This document shows positions 34,901 to 49,900 of a stretch of 64,000 nucleotides of DNA, piece by piece. The stretch comes from Lutjanus erythropterus (lineage: Eukaryota; Chordata; Actinopteri; Lutjaniformes; Lutjanidae). Location: contig CM034600.1 in NCBI GenBank assembly GCA_020091685.1, forward strand, positions 37,801,536 to 37,865,535, written 5' to 3'. The notes under the pieces were generated by a model. The model saw only the letters and a program-made list of their open reading frames with translations, was not told the origin of the DNA and searched no databases. How positions within the stretch are numbered: the stretch's first letter is position 1; each line of letters starts with the position of its first letter. The position numbers and the translations under genes are program-made.

Positions 34901-37900
34901 TCTAAAGTAAAACTGTGTGCAAACTTCAGAAAAACTGGAGTATCACATCACAATAGGCTTAATAAAATCAAATGTATAGATGTTGAGTTAAAATTAAACA
35001 ATGCAGTCATTTTAATTTCAACACTGTCCCTAAACTGCGTGTTTTTCTTTCCTGTCCTCCCTCCAGGAGACGCGGCATCACTCTGCCGGCTGATACGGTG
35101 GACGCGATGAAACAGAGGATTATCCTCGAAGAGCCTGCCACCCTCACCTTCTTCCTGAGCAAGTTCGCAGAGTACATGCACGTGATTGCGTAAGTCGCCG
35201 CTGACATGTCGCCTTGAGAGATTCAGTTTCATAATTACCAAAGGTTTTTTTTTTTTGTTCCCTTGCTGAGCAGGTGAGAGGAGCGCAAAGAACGAGATTA
35301 GAGTGATTAAAAGTCAGGGTCCACCTCATTAGTGTCGCAGGAATGTTACGATGAGGGTCAAAGTCCAGTCACACTTTGTTATCACACATGTGTGGTGAAG
35401 TTACACAGTTATGATGCTTTTAAAGTCTCTTAAAGGGACAGTTAAGATGATTTGAAGTGCGGTTGTATGAAGTACTTATCCAGAGTTAATGTATTACCTG
35501 TGTGTGTAGGAAGCTAAGCAATGTACTGCTGTGGAGAGTTTTTAAACACATAAAAGGGCCCTCTTAAAAAGAATCAGTATAAGTATAAGTGTACACTATA
35601 ATTAGAATATTTTCACTGCTTTACCTTGCTGTCAGACAGCCCTTACTGACTGACTGACTAACTTCCTTTCTGGTAGAAAAGAAAGAAGTTCTGGTAGATT
35701 TGAAAGTTGTTCTGGTAGATTCAGCTGCAGAAATAAAGTTGTTCCTACAGGAAAGTGTTCACAGACATCTGTATGGAAGGTAGACATCTCTACAGCTGAT
35801 ATGAAAACTCACACCAAAAAAACATCTAGATGGATAAAAAAAAAAATAGGTGAGAGGAAAAATATGTATTTTTGATTTGGGGGTGAATTGTCCGTTAGGC
35901 CCACCTATAAAAATCAATATCAGTTTGAGCGTATGCTTTATTTAGAATATTTTCACCTCTTTACTTTGCTGTCAAACAACCTTTTCTCACTGGAAACGGC
36001 AGTTATATAAGCAAAGTGTCGTTTTCTCCAAAGCCACCAGACTCCATTGGCAAAATCAGTCATTTTACTTCCCAGAGCACAGCAATTCTTGGTCTACTGC
36101 TGCCTCTATCTCTTAGTTTGTTTGTGAAAATTTGTTACTTCAGTGTGTGATTGGGTTCACCAAAGCTGCACAATTACTCAAACAAACTTACTGATTGAAA
36201 CAGCTGTAGTCCAGCAACTCCTCTGTTCTCTGAGATAAAATTACTGATTTTGCCTATGGAGTCTGGTGGCTTTGGAGAGAACGACATTTCACTAATTTAC
36301 AGCAGTTTGCGTTGAAAAAAGGCTGTCTGATGGCAAGATAAAATGGTGAAAATACTCACAAAAAAAACCAAAAAAAAACCAGCACACACCTAAACTGATA
36401 TTGATTTTTCTAGGTGGACCTTTTTTAGGAAAAATATAGGAAAAATATGCATGGTTGAATTGGGGGTGAACTGTCCCTTTAGAAGAAGGCCCACCTAAAA
36501 AAATCAATATCAGTTGAAGTGTACACTATATTTAGAATATTTTCACCCCTTAACTTTGCTGTCAGAAAGCCTTTTCTGACTGGAAACTGCCGTTATTTGA
36601 GTGTTACGCCGTTTCCGCCCCCCCGTGTTTAACCCCTTTGCCGTGTAGTTCTTTTTGTATATTGCAGTGTGTGAACTCCAGCCCGTGGTTGGCCTCCAGC
36701 TTCGAGGGGCGTTACCTTCGCCACCATTGGCAAAATCAGTAATTTTACCTTCCAGAGCACAGCAGTTACTGTTCTACTGCTGCCTCTGTCTGGTAGTTTG
36801 TTTGTGTTATTTTATGACTTCAGTGTAGTAAAAGGTTTGTTGAGATTCACCGAAGTTGCACAATAACTTAAATAAACACAAATTAAACCATGCTTTCATT
36901 GGGCAGTGAATAGTGTGATTATATAAGCTGTTTTATAGCCTCATAATGATTAGAATAATAAACCCATCCTTCATTTTTTAACTCTCTTATTCATCAGTTC
37001 TAAGGTACATATTTTTGCACAACTAATTTTATTGGCTTTGTACATGCAAAGCTTTCATTGCACAAGATTTTACTCTGCAAACGGAAAATCTACCCACATT
37101 TTGCTCTTGCCGTGTCTTAATTTTCAGAATTTTCAAAATCAGTAATTCTGCCTACTAAGTTACCTGAAGTAAAGCAGTGAAAGTATTGTAAATATAGCAT
37201 ACACTTAAACTGATATTGATTATTTTAGTGGCTGAAATATGTTTTGCTGCTGACCCTGTCCTCAGCAGTACATTGCTTAGCTTACTACACTAAACCACCA
37301 CTTCAGAAAATCCAGACTATTCCTTTAAAAGCAGCAAAAAAGCAGCTTCTGTGCTGGTACTCCTGCAGCTTCTCCAAACTGGGTGCATGCTGTCCATCAT
37401 CTATTGTAGGTAATACACTGACTATGGATATGAATGCCTCACACAGCCACACTTCAAATAATCTGAACTATCCCTTTAAAATCAAAATCTAAAACCAGAC
37501 TGTAGTCTAGTTTGTGATTGATGGTATTGGGACGTAAAACACACCATGTGTAACTCTGCTGCACGATGCTGGGGAGTGGGGCGGATTTTAAATGCCAGAC
37601 ATGCAGAACAGGACCACATCACTATCCAGATCAAGTGTCACCTTGGCAACCAAACTAAGAGGAGAGTAGAGTTGTTCGGGACCCTTTCCGGTGTCACTTT
37701 GTCTTATATTTAGTCCTCCAGTGACAGGGCTGAACTGTTAATAAAAGACCAAACACGGTCTTTCAGATACTCAACAGGCGTGAAAGCTTCAACAATGGAG
37801 GTCTGTAGAGGCTGGCTGCAGAGCACAGTTGTGCTGAATGGACCCTTCTGTATCAAGGCTCTTGAAAGCCTTGTGTTGCTCTTTATGGCTTCAACAACAT

Positions 37901-40900
37901 AGGGAACTTGCTAGCTGAGTTTAGCTCATGCAGAATTGTTGTATGAGCGTATGAGTGATGTAGTGTGGGGGGGGGGGGGGGTTGAGAAGAGAATAACAGG
38001 CATGCAGACCTGTGCAATGAGTGGTCACTGTCAGTGTAAATGCTGGAAGCGGCGTTGTTGTCCGTCACATGATGTGGGACGGAAAGTGTCCTGCTGAGTC
38101 TGAATGAAATGAGGGAAATGGAGCTGTAATATTTTCACAACACTGCTCTGTAGTGTCATGCAGGTGTAAAATGAGTAAGTTTTTGAGATTGGGAGGGTGG
38201 CTGAAATTTACATGTAACTAAGGGCTGGTTTGGATTATTTCAAGTGGGGCTGATAGTCAGTGTATTAGCTACAGTAATACATATGGCAGTCGATGCCTGC
38301 AAAAAAAGATATTTTAGCCACCTAAAAGAAGTCCAGCTAGACAAATCAATGTCAGTTTAGGTGTATGCTATGTTTAGAATATTTTCACTATTTCATCTTG
38401 CCATCAGACAGCCTTTTTCTCACTGCCAACAGCAGCAAAAGAATAAGCCACCAAACTCCATAGGCAAAATCGGTAATTTTACCCCACAGAACACTGGAGT
38501 TGTTGGTCTAACTGCTGCCTCTGTCTGTTAGTTTGTTTGAGTTATTGTGTGACTTTGGTGAACCCAAACAAACTTTTTAAAACACTGAAGTCACAAAATA
38601 ACACAAACAAACTACCAGACAGAGGCCGCAGTAGAACAGTAACTGCTTTGCTCGGGCAGGTAAAATGACTGATTTTGCCAATAGAGTTTGGTGGCTTTGG
38701 GGAGAGCGATATTTGGCTCGTATAATGGCAGTTTCCCATCAGAAAAGTCTGCACAGCAATGTAAAGTGATGAAAATATTCTAAACATAGCACACACTTTA
38801 ACTCCCTTTGATGTTTTTTCAGTTGGACCTTTTTATTTAAGGGGACAGTTCACCCCAAAATCAAAAATCCATATTTTTCCTCTCACTTATTTAATTATCC
38901 ACCTAGATTTTTTTGGGGGGGTGTGGGTTGCAGAGTTTTGATATTAGCCGTAGAGATATCTTCCTTCTGCAGAGATGTCTGTGAGCAGTTTCATGTTAGA
39001 ACTACTTGGAACTACTTTCTTTCTGCAGTAGAATCTACCAGAATTACTTTCTATTCTGGATTATTTTGAGTGCTTGGGTCATGATTTTTGGAAGAGACAC
39101 TAGTTTTGAATTTTTTTAAATGCATGTAGTAATGTACGCTTTGAGTGCCATCTAGTCTTGTTAATATTGGAGAGAAGGCAGACATGTCTACAGCCGATAT
39201 CTCCAGAACCCCGCAGCTCACACCAAAACTATCTAGACAGATAAATAGCACTACAGGCCAAACAGGTAAAAGATGTATTTTTGATTTTGGGGGTGAAAAG
39301 TCCCTTTAAGTGGCTAAAATCTGTTTTGCTGCTGATACAGTTTCACTTCAAAAACACAAACATCCCTGTAATTCAACTAATTTCTAATTTATTATATTTC
39401 CCCACAAGGGAAGGATGAAATAAAATATAAATCCAGGATTATAAAGATCCCAAAAAGTCACACTATCACTATCTTTCATAAAGATTTTTTTCCTCTACTC
39501 CTTGAAACCTAAGTAGAATTATTTCATTATATCATTTTACATAAGTAACATGAAAAATCTGACAATCTTGATAATTGATTAATTGGTTTGAGTTATATTT
39601 TAAGAGAAAAAAAAACAAAGTATTGGATGATGGCCTGTTGATGGTGTTATCTGAAAAGTCAGATCACCACAGTCATTATTACGACCGATCCTGAGAAAGA
39701 CATGAAAGTCTTTACTAAATTTATTCACAGTCCATCCAATAGTTGACCAATAGACCAATAGTTCACTAAAAGCCAAAAATATCAACTTGTTCGTGGCACA
39801 AGGGGAAATGTCATTCCCAACGTCATGAAGCTGTATTTCCACATGGTCTGTCTCCACTCGACTGTACTTCCCTTTGGTACTTCTTCTTTGGTTTTCCACT
39901 GCAGATAGTGGCTGATCGTCATAGTGATGCTCTTCCAGCAGTTGGAAAACAACACACACGGGTGCTTTGGTTGGTTAATCAGTTTGAGTGATATTTTAAG
40001 GAGAAAAAAAATTAATGTGTTTTTCTTTGTTCTTTTTCAGTGGAGACAGAGAGGCCATAAAGAGGATAGCCTATGAGTTTGTTGAGGACAAAGCCAAGGA
40101 GGGAGTGATTTATGTCGAGGTCAGATACAGCCCGCACTTCCTGGCTAACACCAAAGTGGAGCCCATTCCGTGGAACCAGGGGGAGTAAGTCTTTATTTGA
40201 ATAGCCACAGCCTCCGATGAAACCTGTGTTGTGCTTTACTTATTCTGGCTCACTGAATATTTTTTTGTTGTTTTTCTTCACCCAGAGGCGACCTGAGCCC
40301 GGACGACGTGGTGCACCTGGTTAACGAGGGCCTCAGGGATGGGGAGAGGGCCTTCAATATCAAAGCCAGGTCCATTCTATGCTGCATGCGCCACATGCCA
40401 AGTAATGAACTGTTCATGCTCCTGTCTGCCAAAACAACCTTGTGAGATAAGGTTCCTTACTGTACTGTCCTCTGTCCTGTGTCAAAGCTCTGCAGCTCCT
40501 CAGTTGTTCTGTTAGATAATGAGCAGGAGCAACACACTCAGAAAGACACTCAGGGAGGTTTAGACAAGTTATAAATCTATATTATTCTAATTATAACATA
40601 TGCTTCGTGTTGTTGCTATCCAGTGAAAACCATGTATTGATCTGATTTTTAGTTTATCAAATGTTTCAAAAGCGTTTCTTTTTAAGTTGAGAAAATGTTT
40701 AAAGGGATGGTTCACCCACCCTTCTCACCCTCACGCCGATTAAAGGTCAGGTTTATTTTGTTCGTCCACAAAACACTGCTGGAGTTTCACAGGAAAACAG
40801 CGCTGCAGAATCTCCCAAACAATGGAAGTGAATGGTGACCAGTTTTCAAACGTAAAAGGCAACTGGAAAAAACAAACAAACATAAAATGCCTCCATACTG

Positions 40901-43900
40901 CTCGTCTAGCAAAATCTAAGTCTCCTAAATTCCTGACATGCCGTCTGCACACTGTCACAACACACACACACACACAGTTCAGACAGTGTGCATGTTGATG
41001 TGCACGTGAACGCGGCTCCAAGCTAAAGATCTACAGTGAAGATTCAGACTAAAAACATGGTGGGAATAATATTTGGTCAGCTTGGCATGTTTGGGCTTTA
41101 GGAGACTTGGATTACGCCAGACGCGCAGCATGGAGACATTTTATGTTTTTATTCTGTTGTTTTTTTAACATTTGAAATCTGGTCACCCTTGGCTTCCATT
41201 GTTTGGGAGGTTCTGCAATGCTGTCTTCCTGTGAAACTCCAGTGGTGTTTTGTGAACTAAAAAAGCTAAACCCGACCTTCAGTCAGCATGAGGATGAGTA
41301 GATAATGACTGAATGTTCATATTTGGGTGAACCATCCTTTTAACAAGACTAAAACCCAGCAACGCCCACTAAAATCTGACTTTTGTCTTCAGAGCAAACG
41401 GGTACATTCAGCATTCACACCCAGGTCAAATGACTCTGCAGTAGTCGCAGGTATTTATCAGTTCCAGCTCCGATCAGCAGTAACTTTAACATGTCAGCCG
41501 GGTGAAAACACTAATTTTCACCCCTTTTTGCAGGAGAAAATTGTCGTCATAAAGCTGAAACCACAACTGTTTTAAGTTAATGTTTTTTTTGGAGATACAT
41601 GGTTCTCACTGGACAGCACTAATGTGTATTAGCACTATCAGCGGTAGTTGTAGTAGTAGTGGTAGTAATACCAGTAACAGCAGCTGTGCCGCTCACTGTG
41701 TGCAGTCTATAAGCTGAAACCAGTAAAGGTAACATGAGCAGTTTGTGTCTGAGCAGTGATCAGTCTGTTTCTGCTCCATTCATGCAGCTGTTTCCTGTGT
41801 AACCCAACAGCCAAGTGCAATTCATATCTGCAGCTCTGTATTTTACATTACGTACTTCTTGAACATATACAGGATATCTGTTTGTGTCGTTACAGATGAG
41901 AACATAAAGTGCTATTTTAAGAAAACATTCAATTCTACAAGCTGCAGCACAACTGTACACAGACTGTTTGAACAGGAAGCAGTCTGATATTTCCATGCAG
42001 TATCTAACTTATATGCAAATTAATCAAGATGAAATACATATGAAAATGGAAAGTAGAATTTTAGATCTGAAAATCTATGTAACTAATAAAAGTAGGTTAT
42101 GTTTTCAACAGTAAAAGTCAAGGTTTGACATTTGGGGAAATATAAACTCTTATGCTTTCTTGCCAAGAGTTAGATAAGAACTGACTAAGAGCTGACTCAG
42201 GAATATATAGGGAAATTAATTGATTTGTGTCTTTTTTCCTTTTTTAATTTTGCCAAATCTAAAGTCCTCAAATGAGTCCATGCATCTGGAAACTCTCAGA
42301 ACTCTTGGAAAGAAAGCAAATTCTCAAAATGTCAAACTATTCCTGTAAGAACCAGCCCTGGTTACTGTCAGCCAGACAAATACAGTCACTACTGCATGTT
42401 GGTTAATGTTGTCCTGTGCTTCTCATAGTTGTAGATTGTTGCAGAATGATGTGGCATGATGCTGTGACCGTATCATCACATCTCATCTACGCACCGTCAT
42501 GTTTGTACTGTCAGGATCAATCTGTGCAGTAACATACGTGTATTTTAAATTCTCCAGGCTGGTCCATGGAGGTCGTTGAGCTGTGCAAGAAATATCGCAA
42601 CGAGGGAGTGGTCGCCATCGATCTGGCAGGTGATGAGTCACTCAAAAGCGAAGCCAATCCACAACACAGGAGCGCGTATGAGGTAAGCAGGCAGAGATGC
42701 CAACATAGTACCAGACAGCCTGTCTGTATGTCAAAACATAAGGAAGATTAAAAAGGTGTGTCTTTGTTTTGTATACTTTAATTACTGTCTGACGTGCCAG
42801 ACTATAACTTGTCCTTCCACATGGGCAGTAGCGGTTATAATGTTAACCAAGTTCAGCTGAAGAACAGCTTGTTTTACTGCTTCAATGGGAGAGTTTTGTG
42901 CCCTTGAATGTTTTCTTTTAAAGTCTGTTATTTCTCACACAGTGAAACAAGATCTGTGATTGTTGGAGGGAAATTGCAGACAGTATAAATACAGAAGTAG
43001 ACCGCTTACATTGGCACTGACATAAAGGACATATAATTTTTATTTATAACTTACTATCTGATTTTAAGGTTCTAAAAAGATTTTATGGTCACAGAGTCCA
43101 GCTCATGTTCTCACAGGCTGCAGGCTGATTTATGGAAATATGACTCCAGTTTATCGCACCAGCAACTTTCAGGAATCCTTAGAAAGAATTTGAAGCTCCG
43201 TCTGATAACTATAGAGAGGACGCATTGGCTTGGAGATGCTTTTCTTGTAGCCACGCTAGCAGCTTTGGCAGAAATATTTTGGCAACTATTGGATGGACTG
43301 CAGTGAAGCTTTTTTTTTTTTTTTGACATTTATGGTCCCCAGAAGATGACAATTAGCACCAAAAGCAGGCCAAAGTTATTACTTGCCTTCTGAAATATCC
43401 CCTAGATCTACTTAATAACTGTGGTGATAAAATTTTGTCAATTGACAAATTCTGATCCCCTGATTTTTTTTTTCTCTAGCACCGCTAGCACTGCATTATC
43501 ATTCTCTTTGTGAGCATCGTGGCTGTGGTTAGCATGCTGAAGTTGCTGAAGCACCACTGTGCAGTCTGACAGAGCCACTAGAAAGACTATTTTAGCTACA
43601 ATTAGCTTAGCTTAGCATAAAGACTGGAAATAGCTGACCTAGTTTTGTACAAAGTTACAAAATCTGCATATGTTTTTTGAGGATATATATTTGCCTTTGT
43701 ATTAGGAAACGTGTGTATACAGATTACTGATGTAGTAAATTTAAAATGCAGTCATAACTTTTTGTGTAGTTGTATATAGTGTTAAATACTCGATTCTGAT
43801 TGGTTAATCACAGCAGTCTAGGGTCTGTTGTCTGTATATCAGACCGTTGCTATGAAGAACAGACCGTTGCTATGGATGCAGTTCTGATTATAGACTCTGG

Positions 43901-46900
43901 AGGAACAATAAAATCATTATTAAATCCATAAAGTAATTTTTTAATCAATATTTTGTATAGAATTATTGATTTTGGGGGGGATAATGTGCAGTGAGCAGGT
44001 TATTACTTGCAAAAGAAACCCCTTCGGGATGATAAAAGATGTTTCATGCCCAGGTCTTGCATCACTCTTCTAGGGTTTATTTCGCAACAATGATGTGCTT
44101 TCTTATATAATGTATGTGTGTCTCGACTCACCACGCCTTGGCACACCGAGCCGTGAGTACATCATGTTCCTCTCCTGCCTAACCACCAGTGTTTATTGCC
44201 ATTTCACACACTTGGCACTGAAGGTTACTGTAGATTTAACCGTCAGGTTGTGCAGGCGCATGCCCTCGGTTACCATGGAGATATGCCATTTATCATAATA
44301 CCAACAAGTTTCAGTAGTGATGGGAATTATGGCTTTTGAAGGGATCTGGATCACACGACTCTTTTCCTCTTCGTGAGCAGCTAATCATCCTTTTTTTTTA
44401 AGAGGGGTTATTGGTTTTATCTGCAAAATCATCACCAGGACGTCGATTCCCAAATTTAAGAATGACACGGTCCAATTTGAAATCTGAAAATCTTCTGAGG
44501 CCCACCCAAACCTTTCACCACAACTCTGATCAACACGAGACTAATCGTACCAATGACGACATATAAGATACTTCCTGTGTGAATGTGACAGGTCACCAAA
44601 TGCGGTGTGACACCTGTTAAAGTAGGACAAACAGTTGACATACTTTAAATCCCATGACATATAAAATAAACAACATAAAATAAACGCAGCCTATTTATAA
44701 AATTGAAACTTAAAAATGTTTTGTTCATTAATTTTTCATGACCTTTCATTCTCATTCAAACTTTGACATCTCACCAATATAATATAATTAATTTTCCCTG
44801 TGTGCACAAGTTTTAGCAGCATTTAATTACTCAAATCACCTCCATTCTACAGAAAACTTCTAACTATCAGCCCTGCCTGCCTTTAAATTAATGATATGAT
44901 CTCTGTCTGTCAGCACACATGGCGGCACGTACATACACATCAACACAACGCTCAGTCAGTGCACGGACAGCGTGCACAAAAAAGAGAAAGACAAAAGGCA
45001 TCATTCACGTCACATCACAGTCACTTTTCTACATTTTATTTCTCCGTTGTCTGATAAAATTCTCAGACTGATGAGGACTTAAATATCTTTATTTGCAACC
45101 AACACAGTGCGAGAGTAAAACCTAATACTCCCCAAACCAATTTCCTCTTAATCTCCGAGGCTTCTCAGTAAAACCTAATTTGGTTTTCAGCCTGCGTTTA
45201 TTGATTAATTCAGAGAATACCACAGTAAGTAATCAATTTTAACTGTCAGACTGTGCTGAATGTGGTAGATTAATTAGTTAATACACTGCAGCGCTGGACG
45301 TGGACCAAGTCTTACCTTAAATTAATTAATGACAGGATGGGTGGAGGTGACTTCATGGGGGCAGCTCTTACTTTTGCCCAGATATGTTATACATTTTTAG
45401 TTAAATAAGAAAATGACTAGTTGTGTGACTCTGTTATTGGTTATTGGCGTTGGTGTTCTATTACACATTTTTATATTTTTTAAGTGTATTTTTTTAGAGT
45501 ATAAGAGTTCATGTTCATGAGACTCTTTGTGACATAATGGAGGAGAAATCAGCTCCAATATAATTCAGATAGGGCTGCCAGACTTTGTACAACTGATCTA
45601 CTTTGGTATTTAAAGTACTTGTCAGAGATTCCAAACTGAAATATAACTTTACGCCAACCGTTAACAGAAGGTCCCTCATCACTGCTCTACTGTCATAATA
45701 GATTTTTTCTAGCATCAAATGTAAGAACATTGAAGTGTGTTTTAGTCATTTATAGTTTAAGACTACAGTGTATTTTGACTTTCAGCTCACAACTTCTCCC
45801 TCCTGGTTGCTAGGACCACGATAAACTGGCCCTTATGTTTGTTACCATGGCAACACTAACAATCAACTAACAACATGAGAACAGCCCAGACTCACAGAGC
45901 TGTTGTTTTAATGTTAGCACCGTCCACACGGTGTGTGTTACTATTGTCGATTATATTACTTTTGTAATTATTGATGTATGATTCTTATTGAGGTGAGATT
46001 CCCTTTACAAAAAAAAAAAAAAAACAGCTATTGACCAGGTCATGATCCATCAAAAACAATCAAACATCAATAATTTCCTGTTCGTATTTATGTAACTCAA
46101 ACTCAAATTTGCAAAATCAGTATCCTGTTTTAAATTCTGAAAATGTATTTATATAACCTTATTTAAAACGTGTAATTTTGGGATTGATGGGTTCATTTAA
46201 TATAATAAAAGTGTATAATAAAATTAATGTTTTTAGTCCCTTTATGCGACACAATGCAGGTTTGAATAAGTGTGTGTAAGATACAATTTTAAGTATGTTT
46301 GTTTGTATGACTTGATCAAAAATGTACTTTTTACTTTCTTTCTGTTGCATGAGTACAGTGTATGATTTTATATTTTTTTCTGTTTAATTTTTGCTTAAGA
46401 TAAGATGAGACAAAGTTTATTAATCCCACAGTGGTGAAATTTACTCATTACAGCAGCTCAGCGATCAAAAGTACATGTAGTAAAGAGTTAGTGATCAACA
46501 GAAATACACATAGAAACAGAATAAACTATGAAATACAAAAAATATATCAAATGAAATAGAAAAAAGTATATACACAAATTATATACACCTTTCACTTGTA
46601 CAGATGAAACTACAGTTGTGCAGGATATTTACACACACGTTGTAGTACACACGTGGTGTGTAGTATTTTGCTAAGAGAAAAAATATAAATAATATTTCTT
46701 TATGAAATGGATGATTGCACAGAGATTTGGAAAAAAGTCACAGCATCGTTTCACAGTATGATATTGATCAGTATAAATATAAATATAAAGTATATTGCAC
46801 AGGATAATTGCAGATTAGATATGTGAGGGACTAACTGACAGTATAATATGTATAAATTATAGTTAATTAGTTACTATTATATAAATGATTGGGGGAGAAG

Positions 46901-49900
46901 CCAAAATAATTTAAAAAAGCCATATAAAGCCATATTCATATTTTACTAGTACAGTATATTATATTATATATATCCATGTTGCTCAGTTGTCCAGAAAGGT
47001 GTTTTCTCAGCATAGAGAGTTTCTGAAATCCTGTCAGGCTGAATCGATATTGATGGAAGAAACATGAATGATGGTGCTTCAATGATTAACAGACAGCAGA
47101 GGTCAGAGAGCAGAGTCCACGGTAATATTGAGAGTTATCTTCATAACTACACGAGCTGCAGATGCTCACGTGCAGATTAAACGAGCCACGGTCGATGTGT
47201 TCAAGGTTAAGAATGAAAATCAGCGGGATGTTTTCCATCTGAATAAATATACAGTAAACATATCAGTTTTATTCTTTATTTAACTGTGGAGAGTGTTGTG
47301 TTTTTCTGCAGAACATCACAGCAACAAAACATCATTTCACCTCTGAAATCAAGCAAAGAACTTGAGAACTGGGACAAAACTGTATTTTAAGGTTCTCAGA
47401 GTTCTCCTAATCAAAATACACACTTTAAAACCATCATTCTTATTTAGCTTTGATTGCAATATTGTTTAATCAGTTTGTTAAAAATTAGAAAGTTTACCAG
47501 AAAGTTTACCAAAAACATTTAACATTTTCCTACATGTTTTATATTATAATTCTATGACTGTTTGTGTGTCTAACAGAGTTGACAAAATTCAAGTCCTCAG
47601 CCACAAAAAATCCAATTTAATAAAAACTTAAATCACTGGGAGAGTTGGGTTCTCCAGCGTAGTTGAAGAGATAAACACTCCTCAAAATACATTTGTCCCA
47701 ATTCTCTAGAATGTGTGGTAAGAAGATTATTACAAAAAAAAGGAAATAAAAAAGAAAAGGAAAAAAAAATCAGTTTTTTAATGCAGGTCATAAACTGTCC
47801 CAGTTCTCAAGAGTGGGTTTGTGTGTGGAAACCAGATGTTTGGCTGTGCTGTTCGGTCACTGATTTGTTCCTCGATTGGCTTTTGTTGACAGGAAGCGGT
47901 GCGTTGTGGCGTCCACAGGACCGTCCACGCGGGAGAGGTGGGGCCGCCGTCCGTGGTGAAGGAGGTAAGCCACTTGACAATAACGTGAGACATTTCTGAG
48001 GAGGGTGGTGGAGTCATCTGAGGACTTATTTATACTCAGTGTTCAGCTCTGTGAAACTCATAACCTCGACCAAACAAAACAGTGAGGTCACGCACTAACA
48101 ATAGAAACGAACAAACCGGCTGTTAGAGGCAGACGTCCAAACGCAACAAGAACAACAAGAAGAGGACAGACGGTTTTTAATTTCAGTGTTCCGTCATTTG
48201 TACCAACAGCAACGAAAGCAAAAAGGAAAGCACGTACAAATACCAGGGATGCACAAGGCAGATTTTTTTTATTCAACACTGATAACCACAGGTGGCAAAA
48301 GTACACACGTTCTTTACTCAAGTAGAAGTACATATACTTGTGTAAAAGTAGAAGTACTGATTCAGCTGCTTTACTCAAGTAAAAGTGAACAAGTTCAGGC
48401 TCTGAAATGCACTTAAAGTACAGGGAGTTTCTATCAGTTGTTTGTGTTCAAAGCTGACTGAAATCTCTTCTCCACAGTCAAGTCTTCCTCTGTCTTTTTT
48501 GTCTTGTTACATCTTTTATTTTTCAGTGTTGTTACGTCGTTAAAGTCTTGTTACGTCCGTCATGGAAGGCGCCGTGTAATGATGCAGAATAAAAGTAATC
48601 AACAATTCCCCTGGAAGGCGTTCAAACTAAACTGTTTTGAAATCATTGAAGGAGTAGAAAGAACAGATATTTGTGTTAAAATATTGGGAGTAAAAGTAAA
48701 AATAGTTGTCAGAAAAATAAAGTACAGATAACTGAAAACTTGAAAAGTTTTTACAAATCATTGCATTACGTTTAAATTTATGCTTTAAACCGGATCCCAA
48801 GTTTTTTTTGGCACCGGATTATTTGCTGATAGTTTCTCAGCCCTGATATTTACTGTGCATCCTGAACAAATACAATCATGTACTGCTGTTATTTGTCAGT
48901 TTGTGTCCATCTCTGCTGCTCTGTCTTAAAGACTTTGGTGTAAACTCAGAGTGTGTGTCAGTGGACGGTGGCTGCCATAATAAGCAGTCTCTGTCTCAGG
49001 AAGTCATCCTTCAAAGTGACACTTCGGTTCAGCTGTGTCACAACAGTCGCCTCCAGAAATAGCCGCAGATTCAGCTGACATGTGGCACACGGAGGATTTT
49101 TTTGTGGTTTATAACCTTTTGCGTCCACCTCGTGAACCCCCATCTGATATTTTAGGCCGTGGATGTACTGAAAGCTGAGCGGATTGGACACGGTTACAGA
49201 ACCCTGGAAGACCAAAAGCTGTACAGGAGCCTGCTGGCGCAGAACATGCACTTTGAGGTAAGGAACTATCCAGAACTATCACCATGTTCCACACAAAGCT
49301 GAACCACTGATGTAATTATTATTTTAAAATGAGCCTGTTCTCTATTGACATACGCTCTCAGAAATAAGGGTTCTAGAAGGGTTCTATCTGAGGTTCTGCC
49401 CAGAGCCATTGCCTTTGAAAAAACATTTTTGGAATTTAAGACTTCTCAGTAGAACCCCTGGGTGTGTTCTAGTTAAAACCCTTGGAAAATAGAAATGCTC
49501 TCCATATATCCCCCTGAATGTGGTCTAGATAAAACCCTTGGAACATAAGAGGGATCTTAGTAGAACACCCTGGGTTGGTTCTATACAAAGCCTTTGGAAT
49601 ATAAATGGGTTCCCAGTAGGACCCTCTGTCTGGGTTCTAGATAAAACCCTTCAAATATAAAAAGGTTCTCATTAGACCACCCTGAGTAGGTTCTAGACAA
49701 AACCCTTGGAATATAAAAGGGTTCTTGCTAGAACCCCCTGGGTGGGCACTTGATTAAACCTTCATAATATAAAAGGGTTCTTGGTGGAACCCCCTCACCT
49801 CAGTGGGTTCTTGTCAGCACCCTGATTGAACCCCCCAGAAAGGGTTCTAGGTGGAACTATTGGACCATAGAAGGGTTCTCCTTTGGAACCACTTCTGTTC

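Larger units (their letters stand above)
35190..40040 (+). other. ada intron 3 (4.9 kb)
   Basis: GT-AG intron, most of it a mosaic of MITE copies from 35430 to 39309. The rest, 39310-40040, is AT-rich sequence with a repeat scrap near 39575. Confidence 0.8.
40402..42557 (+). other. ada intron 5 (2.2 kb)
   Basis: Holds the MITE at 40699-41343 and a repeat at 42118-42350. The sequence between 41350 and 42110 shows nothing recognisable apart from a short GTAGT run near 41648. Confidence 0.75.
42683..47892 (+). other. ada intron 6 (5.2 kb)
   Basis: AT-rich intron with a repeat near 43220-43500, a repeat at 43780-44090 shared with 55215-55530, and a LINE-type tail near 46395-46620. The parts 44300-46380 and 46760-47890 show nothing that I can name. 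Confidence 0.75.
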
